Origin: Oxynema aestuarii AP17
GTDB lineage: Bacteria > Cyanobacteriota > Cyanobacteriia > Cyanobacteriales > Laspinemataceae
Length of the DNA: 64,000 nt
Direction of reading: 5' to 3'
Assembly: GCF_012295525.1 (NCBI RefSeq)
Contig: NZ_CP051167.1
Span: forward strand, 2,604,001-2,668,000
How positions within the stretch are numbered: the first letter of the stretch is position 1; every line of letters starts with the position of its first letter. Of the stretch, positions 26,259 through 33,824 are shown piece after piece. The position numbers and the translations under genes are program-made. Below the pieces are notes generated by a model. The model was not told the DNA's origin, did not search any database, and was given only the letters and a program-made list of their open reading frames with translations.

Positions 26259-28121
26259 TTAGCAGCCTTCAAGGGAAGGAAGTGCGTTCGGATTGCATTG
26301 ACCCGGCGCGCGATCGCCCTCTTGGGATCCATTATCCGATACATTCTGACGCTCGGCTGACTCGTCCGTCGGCGAAGATGCTTCCCCCTCGGGATTTTCT
26401 GCTTCTTCGGCGTCCGCTTTTGGCGGCGATGGCTCGCTAGCTCCAGACTCGCTCTCACTTCCCGTCGCTTCCGCCTCCGATTCCGCAGGATCCTCCGAGG
26501 TCGCGGGAGCCTGTTGTCCGCCCCCCGTCGTCGCTTCACCGTCCGCGTCGCCGGGTTGAGACGCCTCAGTTTCCGAGGGGTTGGCTCGACCGCCGCCCTC
26601 ACTATTCTCAACCGGGTTCGGCGGCGTCGTCCCCCTAGCTGCAGGGGGATTGTTCGATTCGGTTTCCGTCGCCGTTTCTCCATCCGACGCCGCGCGATCG
26701 CACCGTTCGGCATTGTAGGTGAAACTAAACGGATAAACGTAAATGGTCGGGCGATTCGTCCCTTCAAAAGACTGTTGTTCGATCCAGTTACTCGCAAAGC
26801 CATCGAGAATGTCGTGTCCGGTCGCCGCTAGAACTCTCGGTCCGTCAATTACCGCTCCTTTATCATCGACAAATACCCCAATTGTCCCTTTTCCTTCCAA
26901 TTGATTTGCACAAGCTTCGGCGGGGTAGCGATCGGCGATCGGGTCTATATTTTCAATGTTGATTTTCTCGGGATCGTCAACAATTTTCGTATGATTTTGA
27001 GCTAATGTTCCTCGCCAGCGTACTACTTCACTTAACGATTGAATATTGGTTTCTCCATCTTCGGAAACTGAACCCGTCACATTACGATTGGCAGCTTCTT
27101 GACGTCGTTTTTCTCCGAGGAGGCGATCGAGGAGTTCGCGCCGTTCCTCCGGATTATTTTGATAGTATTCCTGACGTTGTTCGTTATATTCTTCTGCCGA
27201 AGCGATCTGGTTTTCGTTATTGTTATTCTGATTATTTTGGTGATTCCGATCGTTAGACGGCGGTTCTTCCTCCGTAGAACTTGGGCGATCGCCGCTTGGG
27301 GAATCGCCCAAATTGTAATTATTTCTCGCTCTGTCCAGATAATCTGACGCCACTCTATCTAAGCTTTCTCTAGATAGGGGATTTTCCGCCCCTACCGATT
27401 GTTGCCGTCCTAAATCGGCCAGCTTCTGTTCTCCATTGACGTCGGGAGGATTTTTAAAACCGGGATCGACTTGTTGGTTCATCCCATCGGTTCCCTCTCC
27501 CAATCTGGCATTGGGATTAACCTGTTCCGACTGCACGTCGAGGGGGGGTGGCGGTACGGGCAACGGGGCGCCACTATCGAGATTATTTTGGTTTTGATTC
27601 GTTCTCAATGACCCGAAGGGAGGAGAATCGGGGCGATCGGAAAAGTTGCCAAAATCGGCGGGAGGCGGTGGAGGAGTATTGGTAATGGAACGGTCGTAGC
27701 TGTTATAAGCCGAGAGATCGTCCGGTATATTCCACAAGCTCGGGAAATTCGTTGCGGAATCTGAAGGTAAAGTCGGCAAACCGTCATCGCGACCGGGAGG
27801 CAAGGTCCACGACGGGCTGCGAGCGGGATCTTCGGGAATGGTATAGTCCGTGGGTTCCGGTGGGGGCAGGGGATTGCCCAAACTCGGCTGAGCCTCGGGA
27901 ACGGCAACGGGTTCGTCAAACTGGGGCAGGCGGCTGATTTCCTCGGGATTGAGTTCGAGCAACCCCACGGGCTCCAAGGGATCGGCTTTTTTAGACCCGA
28001 GGGGAAATAAATCCCAACTCCACCCAATCAGCAAGTGGACGCCGATTGAGGCGAGAATCGCCAGTCCAGTCGGTTGACGCACGGAGTCAAAAAGCGTTTT
28101 GGCGGGAAACGAGTAAGACAT
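26259..28121 (-). CDS. TonB-like energy-transducer protein with long disordered linker and acidic tail
   Basis: 620 residues. One N-terminal membrane segment (GLAILASIGVHLLIGWSW, about 19-35) is followed by the short conserved block VGLLELNPEEISRLPQFDE, which I associate with cyanobacterial TonB-family proteins, and a Pro/Asn/Gln-rich periplasmic linker. A TonB_C-like domain spans about 395-470 (CANQLEGKGTIGVFVDDKGAV ... ILDGFASNWIEQQSFEG). Unlike usual TonB, about 150 acidic, low-complexity residues follow it and end in a Cys-containing LPSLEGC. It would span the periplasm from the inner membrane to drive outer-membrane receptors, but no ExbB/ExbD or receptor gene is adjacent. A dispersed palindromic repeat (27375-27394) lies in frame within the coding sequence. 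Confidence 0.78.
   Translation of the reverse strand: MSYSFPAKTLFDSVRQPTGLAILASIGVHLLIGWSWDLFPLGSKKADPLEPVGLLELNPEEISRLPQFDEPVAVPEAQPSLGNPLPPPEPTDYTIPEDPARSPSWTLPPGRDDGLPTLPSDSATNFPSLWNIPDDLSAYNSYDRSITNTPPPPPADFGNFSDRPDSPPFGSLRTNQNQNNLDSGAPLPVPPPPLDVQSEQVNPNARLGEGTDGMNQQVDPGFKNPPDVNGEQKLADLGRQQSVGAENPLSRESLDRVASDYLDRARNNYNLGDSPSGDRPSSTEEEPPSNDRNHQNNQNNNNENQIASAEEYNEQRQEYYQNNPEERRELLDRLLGEKRRQEAANRNVTGSVSEDGETNIQSLSEVVRWRGTLAQNHTKIVDDPEKINIENIDPIADRYPAEACANQLEGKGTIGVFVDDKGAVIDGPRVLAATGHDILDGFASNWIEQQSFEGTNRPTIYVYPFSFTYNAERCDRAASDGETATETESNNPPAARGTTPPNPVENSEGGGRANPSETEASQPGDADGEATTGGGQQAPATSEDPAESEAEATGSESESGASEPSPPKADAEEAENPEGEASSPTDESAERQNVSDNGSQEGDRAPGQCNPNALPSLEGC
27375..27394. repeat. Palindromic repeat within the TonB-like coding sequence
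   Basis: TAGGGG and CCCCTA arms around eight bases. On the reverse (coding) strand it begins TAGGGGCGGAAAAT, shared exactly with the repeat at 3828-3853. It is translated in frame as part of SVGAENPLS. Confidence 0.55.
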
Positions 28122-28244
28122 AGGGTCTTGGGAGGGGGGATGGGATGGCGTTGGATGGGGGAGAGTTAGGGTTGAGTTTACCTCGATCTTGCCGATGGCA
28201 GGAGCGATATTCTGCCATCTGACGAACTCATCTGGAATTGGGTT

Positions 28245-29015
28245 TTATTTTAGCGACCTGTCGTTAGCGGAAAAGGTGCCTGAATCGGTGGTGGGGATCT
28301 CGGCGGGGCGAACTTGAATGATGGTGAGGGAAAAATAGGGCAGTTGGAGATTGTCGCGATCGCGCAGACCTCGATAAACAGTGGCCTCGGGCCAGGTGGC
28401 CCGTTCGACGACGTAGGTGCGATCGAGCAATCCTCGCCGTTGCAGCACTTGCCACACTTGCGGATAGACCGAACTCATTTTCATCAGGACGACCGCATCG
28501 GCCCAGTCGAGGGCGCGTTCGAGTTCTTCGACGGCGTAGAGGGCGGGTAAAACGGCTAAGCGTTGTCCGGCGATCGTCAGGGGGATCCCCAATTCGGCGG
28601 CGGCGGCTAACGGCGAACAAATGCCGGGAATGGTGCGAATTTCGAGGTGGGGGTGCTGGCGTTTGAGGGTTTCGCTCAGATAGGTAAAGGTGCTGTAAAA
28701 GCTGACATCGCCTTCGCTGACGAATGCCACGTCTCGACCGCTTTGCAGCACCTCCCCGACCTCCCGAGCCGCTTGTTGCCACGCTGCGGCGAGGATAGAC
28801 TCATCGCGCACGTAAGGAAAGGTCAGGGGAAGTTTGACTTGACGCTCTTGCAGCCAGTCGGCGACGATCCGTTCGGCCATTCCAGTGCGATCGCCCACCC
28901 CGGCGGGAAAGGCGACGACGGGGACGCTTTGGAGAATTTTCAGTCCTTTAACGGAGATCAGTTCGGGATCTCCCGGACCGACACCAATCCCGTAGAGGGT
29001 GCCTGCTGGCTTCAT
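28245..29015 (-). CDS. cobI: Precorrin-2 C20-methyltransferase
   Basis: 256 residues, usual length. It methylates precorrin-2 (or its cobalt form, CbiL) at C20 with S-adenosylmethionine, in cobalamin ring synthesis. The uroporphyrinogen-methylase family motifs are clear: GTLYGIGVGPGDPELISVKG at the N-terminus (SAM-binding P-loop), VAFVSEGDVSFYSTFTYL, TIPGICSPLAAAAELGIPL and VVLMKMSS. No other cobalamin gene is adjacent and I see no cobalamin riboswitch upstream. It lies 205 bases downstream of the antiporter gene on the same strand, so it probably has its own promoter. Confidence 0.93.
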   Translation of the reverse strand: MKPAGTLYGIGVGPGDPELISVKGLKILQSVPVVAFPAGVGDRTGMAERIVADWLQERQVKLPLTFPYVRDESILAAAWQQAAREVGEVLQSGRDVAFVSEGDVSFYSTFTYLSETLKRQHPHLEIRTIPGICSPLAAAAELGIPLTIAGQRLAVLPALYAVEELERALDWADAVVLMKMSSVYPQVWQVLQRRGLLDRTYVVERATWPEATVYRGLRDRDNLQLPYFSLTIIQVRPAEIPTTDSGTFSANDRSLK

Positions 29016-29220
29016 GGAGAAGATAGAGGGTAAAAGTGAACGAGGCTGGCGGGGGGCGGCGCGATCGCCGTCCGTTTCTAGAGCAACCGATCCCCATTAT
29101 GGTGGGGGAATCTAGCCGTAGACTCTCTTATTTTACCCGCTTCTTTTGGCGAGAGTTGGGAAGGTCTCTACGGTTTTGGCGACGATCGCCCCTGGAGGAG
29201 CGTTGCTGGTAGCCATTGGT

Positions 29221-31245
29221 TTACAGCAATTCTAATTCTTTCTCCGCTTGCTGTTGCTCCCCTTCGGTTGGAGGTTGGGTTGGGGGTTCGGACGGCTCGT
29301 GCGAGTTATCTTCTCGGGAGATGTTTTGGGCGATCGCCTCTTGGGAAACGGGGGTGGGAATCGGCACTTCTTCCACGGCGGGCAGTTTTTCCAAAGTCAA
29401 GCGCGACTGATTCGATCCCGAAAGCCGTTGCAATAACTTCGGTTTGGGGTCGTGTAGCAAGTAAATAATGCGATCGCCGCGCTGCCACGAGCCGTCCGAC
29501 GCCGACGCCACCAACAACTGATCGCGACGTTCGACCAACAACGGCATCAGTTCTCCCGATCGCATCAACGCTTGCAAATGCGCCTGTTGAAAGGCCAAAC
29601 CCGGTTCTTTCAACACCGTTTCGCCTAATTTCACCTGACCGTCACTCAAGTATTGATTCCACGCCTTTAACGGCAGATCTTGAATGAACGCCTGTTGAAC
29701 TTTCGCCTTATTTGTCTTATTCGTCGTCTTCTGTCCTTGCGGATCTTGCGGAAAAATCGCCAGTACCCTCGGCGGGCCGAATTCCTCAACCACGCGCTGG
29801 GCCAAGACTAAATTGACTTCGCCATTGCTCGTCATCGCCAAAAATGTTCCCATGGATTCGAGTCCCGCTTCTTCGAGAACGTCGTGATCCAAAGCCGAAC
29901 TCAAAAACACTCGTATATTCTCTTGACGGGCCGCCTCGCACGCTTCCGGGTTGGTATCGAGCAGGACCACCGATTCGCCGCGCTCTTGGAACAGGCGGGC
30001 TACCAAACGACTCAACGGGTTGGAGCCGACGATCGTGGCGCCTGTCGCTTTCGTAGACATGATCCCGAGCAACTGGGCGACCCCGCGCGCGGTCAAGCCT
30101 TGCAAGACTACGGTGACGATAATCGTCAGGAACACGAGGGCTTTAATCGAATCCCCCCCGTTGATGCCGCGATCGGTGAGCAAAATCGCGAATAAGGACG
30201 CTACCGAGGCGGAAATAATCCCTTTCGGCGCTACCCAACCGACAAACAGCTTTTGACGCCAATTCAAGCCGCTATTCCAGGTACACAGCCAGACGTTGAC
30301 CGGGCGCACGACGAACATCAACGCTAAAACCGTGAACACACTCCCCCATCCCAAGGCGACAATACTGGCGAGGGATAAGTCTGCCGCGAGCAAGATAAAG
30401 AGAACCGAGACCGCGAGAATCGTCAGTTGTCCTTTAAAGCGGCGTAAAAGGCGCTCTTCGGGTACCGATGAGGCGCGCAAGACGATCCCGGCGACCACGG
30501 TAGCCATCAAGCCGGATTCGCTGCGAATCGCTTGGGCGAGGCCGAATAAGCCCCACAAACCCGCTAAAACTACCAAATTTTTCAGATCTTCGGACAGAAA
30601 ATCCGCTTTTTTGAGGAAATAGCCGATCGTCCACCCCCCCAGGGCGCCGATCGCACTGCCAATGCCCAAACGAATCGTCAACCCCGCAATTAAGCGCAAG
30701 GGATCCGCATCGCCGTTGAGGATCACATCCAGGACGAGCACCGCGAGAATGGCTCCCACCGGGTCGATCAAGACGCCTTCGCCTTCGAGCAAGGCGGCGA
30801 CGGGACGCTGGATCTGTACCTGTTTGAGTAACGGGCCGATCACTGTCGGTCCGGTGACGACGACGAGGGCCGCATACAAAAAGGCGATCGGCCAGGGAAA
30901 TTCGCTCAAGGTATGCGCGGCAATTCCCCCGCCGATCAAGGTGATCAAGGTGCCGACGGTGACTAAGTTGCGCAGACTGCCGGAAACTTTATCGAGATCG
31001 CGCAGTTCGAGGTTCAAACCGCCCTCAAACAGGATTAGTGCGACGGACAGGCTGACAATGACTTCCAGACCGTCTCCGAGCAAATGTGGGTTTAACAGTC
31101 CGAAGCCGTCGGGACCTAACAAAATCCCGAATAACAGCAAAAAGACGATCCCGGGAATTTTTAAGTAATCGGCCAGGACTTGAGCACCGATTCCTCCGAT
31201 GACGGTCAAGACGATCAGCAGCGTAATGTCAAAAGGCACTTCCAT
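29221..31245 (-). CDS. CPA-family Na+/H+ (K+/H+) antiporter with C-terminal TrkA-N domain
   Basis: 674 residues. The first about 390 residues form 11-13 membrane helices of a cation:proton antiporter: GIVFLLLFGILLGPDGFGL, ALILFEGGLNLELRDL, VVTGPTVIGPLLKQV and LEGEGVLIDPVGAILAVLVL (the central Asp of the ion site, here with I-D-P in place of N-D). A C-terminal NAD-binding TrkA-N domain follows (GATIVGSNPLSRLVARLFQERGE, VVLLDTNPEACEAARQ), and then a TrkA-C-like part. The last 60 residues are acidic and Gln-rich. It exchanges monovalent cations for protons across the cytoplasmic or thylakoid membrane, with regulation by bound nucleotide likely. Ion preference cannot be told from sequence alone. 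Confidence 0.87.
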   Translation of the reverse strand: MEVPFDITLLIVLTVIGGIGAQVLADYLKIPGIVFLLLFGILLGPDGFGLLNPHLLGDGLEVIVSLSVALILFEGGLNLELRDLDKVSGSLRNLVTVGTLITLIGGGIAAHTLSEFPWPIAFLYAALVVVTGPTVIGPLLKQVQIQRPVAALLEGEGVLIDPVGAILAVLVLDVILNGDADPLRLIAGLTIRLGIGSAIGALGGWTIGYFLKKADFLSEDLKNLVVLAGLWGLFGLAQAIRSESGLMATVVAGIVLRASSVPEERLLRRFKGQLTILAVSVLFILLAADLSLASIVALGWGSVFTVLALMFVVRPVNVWLCTWNSGLNWRQKLFVGWVAPKGIISASVASLFAILLTDRGINGGDSIKALVFLTIIVTVVLQGLTARGVAQLLGIMSTKATGATIVGSNPLSRLVARLFQERGESVVLLDTNPEACEAARQENIRVFLSSALDHDVLEEAGLESMGTFLAMTSNGEVNLVLAQRVVEEFGPPRVLAIFPQDPQGQKTTNKTNKAKVQQAFIQDLPLKAWNQYLSDGQVKLGETVLKEPGLAFQQAHLQALMRSGELMPLLVERRDQLLVASASDGSWQRGDRIIYLLHDPKPKLLQRLSGSNQSRLTLEKLPAVEEVPIPTPVSQEAIAQNISREDNSHEPSEPPTQPPTEGEQQQAEKELELL

Positions 31246-31661
31246 AGGCGTAATTGTCGAGCGATGAGTTAGCTCAGGTCGAACGCCTCAATTTACAAGA
31301 TCTCCCGTTTCTCTTGTCCTTCAGTCGGTTACTGCTTAAAAGGACAACGAGGTCAATGAGACGCCTTACAGACAGGGTACAATTTACAACTCGATGTTAA
31401 AAATCTGCTTGCACTGCCACGCCTTTGCACTCTCGCGCGGCCAAGCGAGCGCGGCGATACGATCGGGACGGAGCGCGGGTCGCTCTGGGGGTTTTGACGG
31501 TAGCGGCCCGAGGAACGCGGACGGTCTCGACGGCAGGGGCTAGGGTTGACTTTAGCATTCCATCAAGGATAGCACATTGGGCATTGAGGCCAAACATTTC
31601 GTGGGGCGTCCGGTAAGGCTGGGGTAAGTTTGACCTTTGACCCCAGCTCGATTCGGGCCGT
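31246..31661. other. Gap of 416 bases, possibly holding one small gene
   Basis: Apart from the doubtful 66-residue frame at 31397-31597 (separate entry) I see nothing coding. The stretch near 31280-31390 is the likely promoter region of the antiporter gene, which is transcribed away from it on the reverse strand. Confidence 0.4.
31397..31597 (-). CDS. Doubtful small basic protein, 66 aa
   Basis: An open frame encodes a very basic protein with Ala/Arg/Thr-rich sequence (TVKTPRATRAPSRSYRRAR). It follows the 89-residue conserved gene on the same strand by 64 bases. A second Met at residue 14 could be the start. There is no convincing ribosome-binding site before either, and an overlapping frame on the other strand is of similar length, so this may be non-coding. 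If real, it would be a nucleic-acid-binding or disordered small protein. Confidence 0.3.
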   Translation of the reverse strand: MFGLNAQCAILDGMLKSTLAPAVETVRVPRAATVKTPRATRAPSRSYRRARLAARECKGVAVQADF

Positions 31662-31931
31662 TCATCCGTCAGCCATCTGGTTTCGATCCAGATTGCTCGA
31701 CAGGTAAACGGGTTCGACCCGAATGCCTAAAATGGCGGAGGGACGAATGACCATGTATTCTCCCTGGCTGGTTTTTAAGGGAACATTCACGAAGTCTCGG
31801 GAATCCGATTTGGGAACGAGTACGCCTTGATACCATTTTTGAAATTCTTGAATGGTGGTAAAGCGCACGTGTTCGCGATGACCGCCCTCGACGAGCAGGT
31901 GAACGGCGATTTCATCTGGGGTTCTCGGCAT
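31662..31931 (-). CDS. Small conserved cyanobacterial protein, 89 aa
   Basis: The sequence is balanced and well structured (MPRTPDEIAVHLLVEGGHRE, FTTIQEFQKWYQGVLVPK, YMVIRPSAILGIRVEPVYL), with no signal or membrane segment. I recognise the type as a short conserved cyanobacterial protein but know no function. The C-terminal part may be a small beta barrel. It lies 92 bases downstream of the 255-residue gene on the same strand and may be co-transcribed with it. Confidence 0.7.
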   Translation of the reverse strand: MPRTPDEIAVHLLVEGGHREHVRFTTIQEFQKWYQGVLVPKSDSRDFVNVPLKTSQGEYMVIRPSAILGIRVEPVYLSSNLDRNQMADG

Positions 31932-32023
31932 AAATCAATCACGATCCTCAACGCACCGAGTTTATTATGGTCCGCGATCGCCTTTTTTTGTGCATATTTC
32001 GCGAAAAAGCGCTTGAGCTTCCC

Positions 32024-32791
32024 TCACGAAAATAAATTAAAGCGCTGTAGCTGGGCTTCGAGAACCGATTCCAAGGGGCTTTCTAGGTCTGAGGGCTGTT
32101 CGAACCAAATTTGTTGGTGACGCGGGAGGTCGAAGGGTAATTCGTCGGGAAAGCCCTCCCGTTGACCGATGGCGAGAATCAGTTGTTCGCTGCGTTTGCT
32201 TTGCAAGGCGTAACCGAGTTGGATGCAGACGTTGGCGCTGGGAAGCGAATGCGCGGGGTTTCCCGGGGTTTTGGCGATCGCAGTGACGTCGGCGATCGCC
32301 AGTAGGCTTTTACGCAGTTTCCGCATCTGACTATTGCTCAAGCGCATCGGCGCGCTCGGCGATCGCGGCGATTCTTCCAGGGTCAGGGACAGGCGCGATC
32401 GCCGATTGAGCTTTTCTAAGCTCTGTTGCAAGGCTTCGCGCAAGGCGTCGCTCGATTCGGGATACTCCTGTTGCGAGCAGAAAAACACGATCGGCTCTAA
32501 TTGAGCCATGACGTCTTGTTTGGTGAAATAAATCTCGTGACTGATTAAATCGATATTTGAAATCGCATAACCGCCACTTCCTTCGATATAAAATTCGACG
32601 GTTTCTCCGTCTAAATAACGCTCGAACCACGAGGAATTTTTGACGCTTTCACTATCGTCTAAAAAGTCGGCACGCAATCCGGTTTTGAGTAAACTATTTT
32701 TACTCAGTCGCAAATCGTGAGGCCGTTTTTCTAATTCTCGAATCGGTTCGTAATGTTGGATGTACCAGCCTCGTAGGGCAATAATCGCCAT
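32024..32791 (-). CDS. Conserved protein of unknown function with a TIR-like C-terminal pattern
   Basis: 255 residues. The N-terminal part is strongly patterned and probably conserved (WYIQHYEPIRELEKRPHDLR, SKNSLLKTGLRADFLDD, YIEGSGGYAISNIDLISHE). The C-terminal third reads SANVCIQLGYALQSKRSEQ-LILAI and then a PFDLPRHQQIWF stretch. This resembles the last half of TIR-like and nucleoside-phosphate-hydrolase-like Rossmann domains, where N-V-x-x-E-L-G-Y-A-L is typical; here the usual Glu is Gln, so enzymatic activity is uncertain. There is no membrane segment. The resemblance is by eye only. Neighbours are two small unknown genes downstream, and a 1 kb gene-free stretch lies upstream. Confidence 0.65.
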   Translation of the reverse strand: MAIIALRGWYIQHYEPIRELEKRPHDLRLSKNSLLKTGLRADFLDDSESVKNSSWFERYLDGETVEFYIEGSGGYAISNIDLISHEIYFTKQDVMAQLEPIVFFCSQQEYPESSDALREALQQSLEKLNRRSRLSLTLEESPRSPSAPMRLSNSQMRKLRKSLLAIADVTAIAKTPGNPAHSLPSANVCIQLGYALQSKRSEQLILAIGQREGFPDELPFDLPRHQQIWFEQPSDLESPLESVLEAQLQRFNLFS

Positions 32792-33543
32792 CAGATCTGT
32801 TTTCGGGATGCACGGATAATTGACAACGGTGAGGGTCGGTCACTGACGCGGTAGATCGGTCTTGAGGGGTCAATGTCGCTCGGTTTGCGGCGATCTTTCC
32901 AACCAATTCGAGGCGATCGCCTGTTGGGTTCAAAGCGGCGATCGCCTCGCGACAGTGCGGGTTCCCTTCACGCACAACAACACCCAAGGCTCTACGTCTG
33001 AGTCATTTCCTCTTTCAACTGAAACTATCTGGAGTTGCACTCGCCGTCTCAAATTCTTCTTAGAACTCTCGACCGCTCGTTCCCTTGCTCCCTACTTGCT
33101 AGTTGAGGAAATATCGACGGAACACTTGGGTGTTGTCGGTAGCTGAATAGACAGATTGACTAGAAACAGCGCTTTGTACCTCTTAGCTTGGATTGAACGT
33201 TGGCTGTTCGATCTGCCGATGAAGTTTTTCAACTTCACTTATAACTATAAACAGGGTTTTGTTCGGGATCAATCCCTAGCAACAAAAGTTTACTTCAATC
33301 GGCTAAATCGATAAATCCTCCGGGACTTTTCCAGTTTCACTCGCCTTCAGCAGCAGCTTGCAAAAGTGTTAAAAAATGTTAAACAAACGGGCGCAACCCT
33401 TTCCCTAAAACGGGAAGTGATTCCCCCGGACGCCCTTCGTCGCTTCTCGACGGTAGAGACGGGGGCGGTGGCGATCTGCCGGAGACGTCGCGAGTGCGAA
33501 CTCACCTCCCCGGCTCGGAACCGCTATATTGTGAAAGACGCGA

Positions 33544-33608
33544 GTAGGGGCGTTTCGCGAAACGCCCCTACCCAGTTTCGCGAAACGCCCCTACCCGTTT
33601 CGCGAAAC
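33544..33608. repeat. 28-base perfect palindrome running into 2.5 direct repeats
   Basis: GTAGGGGCGTTTCG followed directly by its exact reverse complement occupies 33544-33571. From 33552 a unit GTTTCGCGAAACGCCCCTAC plus CC(A) is repeated at 33575 and begins a third time at 33597, ending at 33608. The TAGGGGCG/CGCCCCTA ends are those of the repeats at 3828 and 60163. Confidence 0.85.
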
Positions 33609-33639
33609 AGTACCGACCGATAACATTGGCGAGGCGCTA

Positions 33640-33790
33640 TGACGCCGTGCACTTTAGGCGACTCCGGCTAACAGGAGCGAGGGAAAAGTGCACCTCTTTT
33701 CGCTCCCCCACGAGGGGACGGCGGTTAAAACCGCCCGTGTCGTTTTTCCTCCCTGCGCTAAAGCGACAGGACTTCCAAACAAGAGCGAAG
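33640..33790. mobile_element. Hairpin-rich block, possible IS200/IS605-type end or non-autonomous derivative
   Basis: Several nested inverted repeats lie here: GTGCACTTT (33647-33655) with AAAGTGCAC (33685-33693), GGAGCGA (33674-33680) with TCGCTCC (33700-33706), and GGCGGTT (33720-33726) with AACCGCC (33729-33735), followed by CGTGTCGTTTTTCC and an AGGACTTCC. Closely spaced subterminal hairpins of this kind are typical of IS200/IS605 ends and derived small elements. No transposase gene is present. The element abuts the start of the TPR gene. Confidence 0.35.
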
Positions 33791-33824
33791 ATTTTCCGTG
33801 AAGCCAGCACGAACGCCACAAATA

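Larger units (their letters stand above)
32792..33824. other. Gene-free kilobase with palindromes and hairpins
   Basis: About 1 kb without a convincing gene. Short frames (32862-33146, 33366-33623) run through repeats or have atypical composition. The right half holds a perfect 28-base palindrome with direct repeats (33544-33608) and a hairpin-rich block (33640-33790), described separately. The left half, 32975-33300, is lower in HIP1 sites and could hold an untranslated RNA, but I cannot support one. Confidence 0.5.

Noticed and set aside
33544-33608. Direct repeats considered as a CRISPR array
   Set aside because: Units follow each other with at most one or two bases between them, so there are no spacers; the element is a palindrome family and no cas gene is near.
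33366-33623. Plus-strand frame of 85 residues
   Set aside because: Half of it is translation of the palindromic repeats, and the rest has a composition typical of non-coding DNA; no ribosome-binding site.
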